Source: Actinacidiphila rubida
Lineage (GTDB): Bacteria; Actinomycetota; Actinomycetes; Streptomycetales; Streptomycetaceae
DNA length: 64,000 bases
Reading direction: 5' to 3'
Assembly (NCBI RefSeq): GCF_900110255.1
Contig: NZ_FODD01000039.1
Span: forward strand, 1-64,000
In this document: positions 58,375-64,000 of the stretch, piece after piece
Layout: every line of letters begins with the position of its first letter
Numbering within the stretch: the stretch's first letter is position 1
The notes under the pieces: model-generated
The model's database searches: none
Told to the model about the DNA's origin: nothing
Seen by the model: only the letters and a program-made list of their open reading frames with translations
Program-made: the position numbers and the translations under genes

Positions 58375-59418
58375 GTGCACCGCCCCCGCCCCCTTGTGCT
58401 GCGCTCCGGCGCCCTCGCCCTGACCGCCACCGTCCTCGCGTTTCTCGGGCAGGCTCCGGCCTCCGCGACAACCCCCACTCCCAGCACGTCCGCTTCCCAC
58501 AGCCCCGCGCCCCGCGCCGTGGTGCCCGGCGGCATCGGCCTGCGCGTTACCGCGACCGACGGCACGCCCGTGTCCGGCGCCGCGTTCACCCTGACCGACC
58601 TGGCCGGTACGACCTCGGCCACGGCTATCACCGGGCCCGACGGCATCCTCGCCTTCCCCGAACTACCCGCGGGCGTCTACCACCTGCGGCAGACCGCGAC
58701 CGGCTCCGCCACCGTCCAGCCCGCCCCCGACCGCGACGTCGTCGTGCCCGACGGCGTCACCGTGCCGGTCACAGTGACCGACCCGTTCACCCCGGCTAGC
58801 CTGACCGTCCACCTGACCGACCGCGCCCACCAGCCGGTTCCCGGCGCCGCCATCGCCATCACCAGCAGCACCGGCAAGGCGTTCACGCTCACCACCGGAC
58901 CCTCAGGAAGCGCCCAGGCAAGCCTGCCGGTCACCGCCCGCACCGGCACCACCTACACCGTCACCGAACGCTCCGGCCCGCACGGCGCCCCCGCCCACAG
59001 CAAGCCCATCATCGTCCGCGCCGAGCCCGCCGGACTGATCGCCATCACCCTCACCGACACCACCACGCCGCCCACCACCCCACCGGCCACCACGCCGACG
59101 ACCGGACCCACAACACCCGCTTCTACAGATCCGGCTGCCGCACCGGTCTCCGGCGGTCGGCCCACCACGCGCCCCTCGGCATCCGCAGCCGGACCATCGC
59201 CGTCCACGTCCAGCACGCCGACGGCGTCCGCCCCACGCGCCCAGCTCGCCCACACCGGCGCCGACGGAACCACCTGGCTGGCGGGCACCGCCGGCCTGCT
59301 CATGATCATCGGAGCCGGGGCCCTGTCCGGCGTCCGCTACCGGCGCTCCCACGACAAGCCGGGAAAAGAAAATGGAATAGTCAGGCTTTCTCCCAACGAC
59401 CCGGAAACGGCGCCGTAG
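58375..59418 (+). CDS. Cell-wall-anchored Cna_B-type surface protein with LAHTG signal
   Basis: A 347-aa exported protein. A signal peptide (L-R-S-G-A-L-A-L-T-A-T-V-L-A-F-L, cleaved after A-S-A) is followed by two Cna_B/SpaA-like beta repeats (A-F-T-L-T-D-L-A-G, L-P-A-G-V-Y-H-L-R; then a second from about residue 140). A Thr/Pro linker leads to L-A-H-T-G, a hydrophobic helix and an R-Y-R-R tail, the sortase E pattern of actinomycetes. GTG start. It may promote cell contact during transfer. A terminator follows. Confidence 0.85.
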   Translation: MHRPRPLVLRSGALALTATVLAFLGQAPASATTPTPSTSASHSPAPRAVVPGGIGLRVTATDGTPVSGAAFTLTDLAGTTSATAITGPDGILAFPELPAGVYHLRQTATGSATVQPAPDRDVVVPDGVTVPVTVTDPFTPASLTVHLTDRAHQPVPGAAIAITSSTGKAFTLTTGPSGSAQASLPVTARTGTTYTVTERSGPHGAPAHSKPIIVRAEPAGLIAITLTDTTTPPTTPPATTPTTGPTTPASTDPAAAPVSGGRPTTRPSASAAGPSPSTSSTPTASAPRAQLAHTGADGTTWLAGTAGLLMIIGAGALSGVRYRRSHDKPGKENGIVRLSPNDPETAP

Positions 59419-59452
59419 CGGAAAATCCGACACGGAATCGGTAGCGGAACAC

Positions 59453-59480
59453 AAGGCGGCGTCCACGGGGGCGCCGCCTT
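59453..59480 (+). terminator. Terminator of the surface-protein transcript
   Basis: AAGGCGGCG and CGCCGCCTT form a perfect 9-bp stem with a 10-nt loop, followed by TTTCGCTGTTTC. It ends 62 nt after the surface-protein gene. Confidence 0.7.
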
Positions 59481-59651
59481 TCGCTGTTTCTGGGCGGACA
59501 CGAGTTCGCCGACGGCAGACAGCAAATATGCCACACGGACTGGAATAACATCTTCGGGCATGTCAAAATTGACGCATTCCCGTCAACCGCTGTCCCGAAG
59601 GAGAACAGACCTGCATGCCTGCCGCATTGTGACAGCCGCGAAGCGTGCGCC
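59481..59651 (+). promoter_or_regulatory. Promoter/operator region before the last plus-strand genes
   Basis: An AT-richer gap after the terminator. It holds the palindrome TTGACG-cattcc-CGTCAA (59569-59586), whose left arm is also a -35-like hexamer, and an AAGGAG further down (about 59598). A repressor site over a promoter is a natural reading, but no -10 box is certain. Confidence 0.4.
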
Positions 59652-59795
59652 ATGCGCGACGTCCTGCTCAGTGGCAAAAGGATGGCGCCGGACGAAATCG
59701 CACAACGGTGTCTGTCGCCGTGCGGTCCCTCTGACCGGGCCCGGTCGGATTGTTCCCACCGAGCAGGACCACACGTCCCCAACGCCTCCTGCTGA
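59652..59795 (+). CDS. Possible small protein, 47 aa
   Basis: ATG 59652 opens a coding-like frame (R-D-V-L-L-S-G-K-R-M-A-P-D-E-I-A-Q-R-C-L). It is followed 11 nt later by the next start. SD is weak. Not recognised; three Cys in the second half. Confidence 0.35.
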   Translation: MRDVLLSGKRMAPDEIAQRCLSPCGPSDRARSDCSHRAGPHVPNASC

Positions 59796-59805
59796 AAGGA
59801 GCCGC

Positions 59806-60081
59806 ATGAATACTGTCGGCGAACTGATCGAGCACTTGCGCGCGTTCGACCCAGCCAGCAGCGTACGGCTGGCCATCAACCCCGATTTCCCCTTCTCCCA
59901 CAGCATCGGCGACATCACCGCCTTGGACGAGAACGGCCGGCAGACGGTCTTCATCGCGGAGAACGGGCACCAGGAACACCTGCCCGTGCCGGCCGCCCAG
60001 GCGCTGGGCTGGCTGCCGCTCACCGAGTCGCCCGTCCGCACCCGGCGCACCCCGCTGCGTGTCGCCGAAGAAGACAACTGA
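59806..60081 (+). CDS. Small acidic protein, 91 aa
   Basis: ATG 59806 follows GAAAGGAGCCGC. The product (E-L-I-E-H-L-R-A-F-D-P-A-S-S-V-R-L-A-I-N-P) resembles small phage/plasmid proteins that begin with L-I-E-x-L and an A-I-N-P turn. It ends V-A-E-E-D-N. Function unknown, but the start and composition are convincing. Confidence 0.65.
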   Translation: MNTVGELIEHLRAFDPASSVRLAINPDFPFSHSIGDITALDENGRQTVFIAENGHQEHLPVPAAQALGWLPLTESPVRTRRTPLRVAEEDN

Positions 60082-60110
60082 GCACGAACGCCGACACCCC
60101 GGAGCCGCCC

Positions 60111-60809
60111 CTGCCCGCATCCCGCTTCTTGGTCTCCCCGCGCTATCTTGCCGGCGACGACGGCACCCTCGCCGACCACGTCACCGACACCCTCACCCGG
60201 AACGGCTGGTCGAGCTGGACCACAGCCCAGCAGACTCTCCTGCTTGCCGCCCCCGGCCAGCTCGTCAGCGCTGAGTGGGTGTTGCCCGACCAGCCCATGC
60301 TGCTGGGCGACCTGCCCGTGGCCTGGCGGGTGTCGGCTCGGAGCGCCCCTGACCGGCGGCGGGTGTCCTGGAACGCCTACCTGACCACCGGTCTGCCCGG
60401 GGAGGCTGTCGCCGGCCTCGCGCTGGCCGCCGACGCCAGCGCCGACCCCACCGCCCGCTGGCATGCCCCCGGCACGGTGCTCGACGAGCTCCTGGCCGCC
60501 GGGTGGTCACCGGATGTGGCCTATCCCGACAGCACCGTGTGGGATCCGCATCTGGTGGCCTGCCTGACGCTGCGCACCCTGCCCGAGGGCATCTGGGACG
60601 AGGACCCCACCTCGCATCTGCCCGGCTGGCAAGCCTGGGCCGAACCCGAAGCCCGTGGACCCTACTTGTGGTGCGCTGCCTTCAGTCACTCCACCCCACA
60701 CGACCTCGTCGCCGCCTTCGCCTCCGCCCTCACCGACCCCCGCCCCGTGACCCGACAGCGCCCACCCGACCCGGCCAGCCGCTCGCTGACCACCGTGACC
60801 ACCCTGTAG
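60111..60809 (+). CDS. DUF317 protein, CTG start
   Basis: A 232-aa DUF317 protein: F-L-V-S-P-R-Y-L-A-G-D-D near residue 6, a second unit with V-A-W-R-V-S-A-R-S-A-P, and Y-L-W-C-A-A-F-S-H near the end. The first canonical start, TTG 60129, lies only four codons before the motif; CTG 60111 after CCGGAGCCGCCC fits better. It is the last plus-strand gene before the two-way terminator. Confidence 0.75.
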   Translation: MPASRFLVSPRYLAGDDGTLADHVTDTLTRNGWSSWTTAQQTLLLAAPGQLVSAEWVLPDQPMLLGDLPVAWRVSARSAPDRRRVSWNAYLTTGLPGEAVAGLALAADASADPTARWHAPGTVLDELLAAGWSPDVAYPDSTVWDPHLVACLTLRTLPEGIWDEDPTSHLPGWQAWAEPEARGPYLWCAAFSHSTPHDLVAAFASALTDPRPVTRQRPPDPASRSLTTVTTL

Positions 60810-60826
60810 AGATCAACTCGAAGCGA

Positions 60827-60873
60827 AACGGGGCGTGCCGCCAACCGGTATCCGGTCGGCGGCACGCCCCGTT
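60827..60873. terminator. Strong bidirectional terminator
   Basis: A perfect 16-bp inverted repeat (AACGGGGCGTGCCGCC and its complement) around a 15-nt centre that itself holds ACCGG/CCGGT. It lies between convergent genes (plus-strand DUF317 and minus-strand membrane protein), exactly where a shared terminator is expected. Confidence 0.85.
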
Positions 60874-60891
60874 GTTCGTTCAGTCGCCAGG

Positions 60892-61167
60892 TCACCCTGT
60901 GGGCTGCTTCCGGTCGGAGCCTTCTGCCGGCAGCTCGCACGGGTAGTGGTTTTCGCGGAAGACCACGAGCGCCACACACAACGCGGAGCCGCTGACCAGC
61001 AGGACCCCGACAGCCACCGGCACGGCGAATGCGGCGAGCGCGCGGAGTGCCGTTGCCGCCGGTCCGAAGAACGCCCAGCGGATCGTCCCTTCTTTACCGG
61101 TATCGGGGCGCTGGTGACCGGCCCACAAATCGGCGCCGTAGATCAGCCCAGCAGCGAGCCCGCCCAC
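60892..61167 (-). CDS. Small membrane protein, 91 aa
   Basis: Two hydrophobic segments (L-A-A-F-A-V-P-V-A-V-G-V-L-L-V, S-A-L-C-V-A-L-V-V-F) with a charged N-terminal loop (R-P-D-T-G-K-E-G-T-I-R-W). GTG 61167 follows AAGG and 6 nt. It could be a transfer-associated or entry-exclusion membrane protein; nothing more can be said. Confidence 0.5.
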   Translation of the reverse strand: MGGLAAGLIYGADLWAGHQRPDTGKEGTIRWAFFGPAATALRALAAFAVPVAVGVLLVSGSALCVALVVFRENHYPCELPAEGSDRKQPTG

Positions 61168-61268
61168 TGCAGCCCTTGGGAGACGATGACCATGCGCCGG
61201 TCACAGCGATTCATGCGCGGCAGTCCCTGGGGATGAGGTCGGCTTGCCTTGGCAGATCGCTTGCCTGA

Positions 61269-61748
61269 TCATTCGGGAAACGTAATGCCGGAGAAGGTTC
61301 CGTCGAAGCCCTCGTTCGCCACCCCTTCGTCCTTGGTCGCGAACAACGCGTCGATGGGGCCGCAGATTCCGTCGAACCAGGCGCTGTTGAGGGCGGGCGC
61401 GTAGAATTCGTGGGCGCTGCGGCAGCGCAGCCATATGTTCGGTCCCGCGCACAGCACCAGCCAGTCGCGGTCGACACCGCATTCCGGGCAGGTGCGAACC
61501 GTGCCGTCGATTTCCAGTGGGCCGGCGAATCTCATCATCCTGCCCGCGTACTGGCGCTGGCCACGAGCCCGGAGACTGGGGGGAAGGAAGTTGTCACCGG
61601 TCTCGGAGGTCGGCTGTGCGGGTTCGGGATCAGGGGTAGCTTCGCGGAGCGGTGCGGTGAACTCGTACGGGCTGAGGTGCCGGGCGTTGGCGGCAATCTG
61701 GTCGAACTCGCGTCGTATGGCTTCTGCTCTGCGGCGGCGGTTGAACAT
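61269..61748 (-). CDS. Zinc-ribbon-like protein, 159 aa
   Basis: ATG 61748 follows GGGGAGGGCT. A basic N-terminus (N-R-R-R-R-A-E-A-I-R-R-E) leads to a C-P-E-C pair near residue 86 and further Cys in L-V-L-C-A-G and L-R-C-R-S-A-H. This fits a zinc ribbon. The C-terminal part has F-D-G-I-C-G-P-I-D. Not a family I recognise; it lies downstream of the relaxase. Confidence 0.6.
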   Translation of the reverse strand: MFNRRRRAEAIRREFDQIAANARHLSPYEFTAPLREATPDPEPAQPTSETGDNFLPPSLRARGQRQYAGRMMRFAGPLEIDGTVRTCPECGVDRDWLVLCAGPNIWLRCRSAHEFYAPALNSAWFDGICGPIDALFATKDEGVANEGFDGTFSGITFPE

Positions 61749-61826
61749 AGCCCTCCCCGGTGCTGTTCATGCGGTGTGAAAACCAATTCTCTCGCAGGTC
61801 ATGCCCGGTTTCTACTCAAGAAATTT

Positions 61827-63545
61827 TCAGACGGACCGGCCCGGGTCGCGACCCGAACGCCTCTGTTGCGTCGGCGGGTTGGGTGCTGCGGTATGGGATG
61901 TCGCGTGTCGGCGGAGCCCGGTGGGGTCGGCGGGGAGGCCGGCGGTGCGGCGTAGTCGCCAGATGAGGACGTCGCTGATGGATTCCGCGCTGCCCAGTTC
62001 CCGCCGGGCGGCTGCCTGCGCGAGCAGGCGGGCCGGGTCCTTGCCAGCCGCTTCGGCGTCGGTGAGGGTGGCGGCCAGCGCATGCCAGCCGGGCTCAGCC
62101 AGGATCTGCTCAGCCAACTCCGGTAGCGCTGTGCGCACCGCTGCTGCCTGCCGGTCGCGGACCGGGCCGGGCAGTGCACGGCCGCGCTGCGAAGCTGCTT
62201 TGAGGGGCGGCCCGGCGGCGTTGCGGTAGGCGGCGCGGAGGTGGTCGGCGGCTTGGCGGGCGGCGGCGGCCTGCTGGGCGTGCTGCTTGCGCCAGTGCCA
62301 GTGGGCGGTCGCCATGACCAGGAAGACAAGCATGTCGATCGCCATCGCGGTGCCGGCCCCGTCCTCACCCCGTCCGAGCGCGGGGCCGGAGTAGACCAGG
62401 TCGCGGGCCGCCCGCCGCAGCGCCCGGGAGTGCCGGCGCTCTGCACGGACATGGGAGCGGGAGGCCCGCTCGAACGCCGCTGCCGCTTCTCGCAGTTCCC
62501 GGCGGGTGTGGGCGGCCGAGGTCGCCGCGAGCGCGTCCAGGACCTCCCCGGCCGCCGTGATCTGCGCTGCTGCCGCGCAGTCGCTGCCGTCGTCGATGAC
62601 AAGGATCGCCGCCCAGGCGGCCTCCGCGGTGCGGCGGCGCGCCGGTGCCGGGCGCCGTCCGGAGCGCCCGGTGGCCGATGCGGGCAGCAATTCCTCGGCG
62701 TCGTGCCCGTCGGGAGTGCTGAAGCGCTGCCGGAGCCGGGGCAGCGACAGGTCCGGGGCCAGGGTGGACCCGGAGTAGAACACCGGGTCCCCGTCGGCGG
62801 TGAGGTCGTCGGGCAGGGCGACGCTGTATCCGGCGAGGTCGCCCGAGGGCATGGCCTTGGTGTGGATCAGTAGACCGGCCCGGCCCAGACGGTCGAAGAA
62901 CTCCGCCTCGTCCTCGGCGCCGGCGACTGCGCGGCGGACCGTTTCGCGCAGCTCCTCGCGAGCGGTACGCTCCCGGCCGGTGCGTTCGGCTTTGTGGTGT
63001 TCGGCGCGGGTGGGGTGGCTGGCCGCGGTGCCGTCTCCGGTGTTGAGCTGCCGCAGCCCGTAGGCGACTTCGAGCAGGCGGGCTTCGGCCTGGGCACGCT
63101 TGGCGTCGTTGTGGTGCCGTGCCTGGCGTCCGTCCTCGCGGACGCGGGTGGCGATGATGTGGATGTGGTCCTCGGCGTGCCGGACCGCCGCCCACCGGCA
63201 GCCCGCCCCCTTACCGGTGTCGATGCCGGTGGCGGCCACCATACGGCGGGCGATGTCGGCCCAGTCGTCGTCGGAAAGGATGGGGTCTTCGGGGGCGTTG
63301 CGGATGGAGATGTGCCAGACGTGTTCGGCCGGCCGCCTGCTTTTGGGCAGGGCGTTGACGGGCTGGTCGAGCAGTTCCTGCAGTGCGCGGAGGGTGGCCT
63401 GCGGGTCGCGGCCGGGGTCGCGGACCAGGCTGTCCCAGGCGGCGACCAGGTGCGGGTCGGTGTGCTCCTCGCTGCGGCCGGGGCCGTAGAGGTAGGCCAG
63501 CAGCCGGCCGGTGTTGGAGCCGTGGTCGTGTATCTGGGGAATCAT
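61827..63545 (-). CDS. Conjugative relaxase (MobA-like)
   Basis: A 572-aa relaxase. Near the start lies A-Y-L-Y-G-P-G with candidate catalytic Tyr; H-V-W-H-I-S-I-R and C-R-W-A-A-V-R-H lead to the histidine triad strand E-D-H-I-H-I-I-A. It would nick the transfer origin and bind the 5' end covalently. A hydrophobic segment (I-D-M-L-V-F-L-V-M-A-T) sits in the C-terminal, Ala/Arg-rich helical part, which is unusual for a relaxase. ATG 63545 with AAGGCGG upstream. It follows a MobC-like gene by 13 nt. Confidence 0.9.
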   Translation of the reverse strand: MIPQIHDHGSNTGRLLAYLYGPGRSEEHTDPHLVAAWDSLVRDPGRDPQATLRALQELLDQPVNALPKSRRPAEHVWHISIRNAPEDPILSDDDWADIARRMVAATGIDTGKGAGCRWAAVRHAEDHIHIIATRVREDGRQARHHNDAKRAQAEARLLEVAYGLRQLNTGDGTAASHPTRAEHHKAERTGRERTAREELRETVRRAVAGAEDEAEFFDRLGRAGLLIHTKAMPSGDLAGYSVALPDDLTADGDPVFYSGSTLAPDLSLPRLRQRFSTPDGHDAEELLPASATGRSGRRPAPARRRTAEAAWAAILVIDDGSDCAAAAQITAAGEVLDALAATSAAHTRRELREAAAAFERASRSHVRAERRHSRALRRAARDLVYSGPALGRGEDGAGTAMAIDMLVFLVMATAHWHWRKQHAQQAAAARQAADHLRAAYRNAAGPPLKAASQRGRALPGPVRDRQAAAVRTALPELAEQILAEPGWHALAATLTDAEAAGKDPARLLAQAAARRELGSAESISDVLIWRLRRTAGLPADPTGLRRHATSHTAAPNPPTQQRRSGRDPGRSV

Positions 63546-63558
63546 CGGGAGACCGCCT

Positions 63559-64000
63559 TCACCCGTGGTCGGGCAGGAGCCGGCCGGTGGCTGTCTCCAC
63601 GCGGGCAGCGGCACGCTGCACGGCATCCAGCACCGCGGCGGCCTGGGGAGCGTCGGCACCGGAGTTGAGCACCTTGGCGACCTGGTTGAGATTGTTGCCG
63701 AGGTAGCCGAGGTGGCGCCGGACGGCGAACAGCTCGGCGACGATCTCGCGTTCGGTGGCGATCTCGGCGGCGGTGCGCTCAAGATCGCGGGCGGCTTTCA
63801 TCGCGGCGCGGGCGAGGAAGGTCGCGACGCTCATGCGGCACGCGGCGGCGGCTTGGAGCAGGATCTGGTACTCGTCGTCGTTCATGCGGCAGCTCGGCTG
63901 GCGCAGACGCTTGCGCTCGGCGTACTGGCGCTCACGCTGCCGCACGTGCGCGACTTCGGGGGCGGCGTGCGTGCACTTCGCGGTGTGGCAGGTGTGCGGC
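63559..64000 (-). CDS. MobC-like relaxosome accessory protein (5' end cut)
   Basis: The C-terminal part carries the MobC pattern (R-R-H-L-G-Y-L-G-N-N-L-N-Q-V-A-K-V-L-N), a DNA-binding accessory that helps the relaxase melt the nick site. The frame stays open past the GTG at 63945 to the window edge and adds a Cys/His-rich start (H-T-C-H-T-A-K-C-T-H). The true start is outside the window. Confidence 0.8.
   Translation of the reverse strand, partial: PHTCHTAKCTHAAPEVAHVRQRERQYAERKRLRQPSCRMNDDEYQILLQAAAACRMSVATFLARAAMKAARDLERTAAEIATEREIVAELFAVRRHLGYLGNNLNQVAKVLNSGADAPQAAAVLDAVQRAAARVETATGRLLPDHG

Noticed and set aside
1..64000. CRISPR arrays, rRNA genes, complete tRNA genes, insertion sequences and an integrase.
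   Set aside because: None was found by reading; no regularly spaced repeats, transposase motifs or tyrosine/serine recombinase signatures were seen.

Overview
The window is high-GC DNA with 4-nt stop/start overlaps, purine-rich Shine-Dalgarno (SD) sites, and protein families typical of Streptomyces and close relatives: DUF317, DUF4913, DUF6112, DUF6238, and SCO6880/SCO6881-type transfer proteins. It reads as most of the transfer and accessory module of a large actinomycete conjugative plasmid or integrative conjugative element. No rRNA, CRISPR array, integrase, partition gene or complete replication initiator was found. Family names are from memory of conserved motifs; no search was run.

Layout. 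Positions 1-7000 are a decayed edge: a tRNA-like stem-loop, an unknown 745-aa protein, frameshifted remnants of glycerol-3-phosphate dehydrogenase and of a methyltransferase, an intact cold-shock protein, remnants of a phage portal and a phage terminase, and an AT-rich palindromic island. Positions 7020-46962 are one long minus-strand gene array. Read in its transcription direction it runs: NlpC/P60 hydrolase, DUF6112 small membrane protein, VirB8-like candidate, VirB6-like SCO6881, SCO6880, VirB4-like ATPase, a lipoprotein, GT2 glycosyltransferase, DUF317 proteins, MFS exporter, a relaxase-like paralogue, two tandem ATP-grasp enzymes, a VirD4-like coupling protein, a DNA methyltransferase, a HAD phosphatase, DUF317 again, a PAPS-reductase-like protein with a C5-cytosine methyltransferase, a protein made only of DnaB N-domains, and a MoxR/VWA pair. 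Positions 46963-47299 hold a divergent control region. Positions 47300-60809 are a plus-strand array: N6-adenine-type methyltransferase, DUF4913, a RelE-fold-like protein, small helical proteins, two double-domain HxlR-like regulators, an MFS exporter with a third ATP-grasp, a Cna_B-type surface protein with an LAHTG sorting signal, and a DUF317 protein. A strong two-way terminator at 60827-60873 closes it. Positions 60892-64000 (minus) carry the relaxase and a MobC-like accessory protein cut by the window edge.

How it fits together. The relaxase and MobC would nick and bind the transfer origin. The VirD4-like protein would couple the DNA to a type IV-like channel (VirB4, VirB6, SCO6880, DUF6112, VirB8 candidate), and the NlpC/P60 protein would open peptidoglycan. 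Three different DNA methyltransferases without a recognisable nuclease may protect the DNA in new hosts. The paired ATP-grasp and MFS genes look like small-molecule ligation and export cassettes.

The most unusual property is translational. About two dozen convincing genes have no ATG, GTG or TTG at the expected start. Most instead show a good SD 4-8 nt before CTG, ATC, ATT or ATA in frame, on both strands. I extended those genes to the near-cognate codon and say so in each entry.
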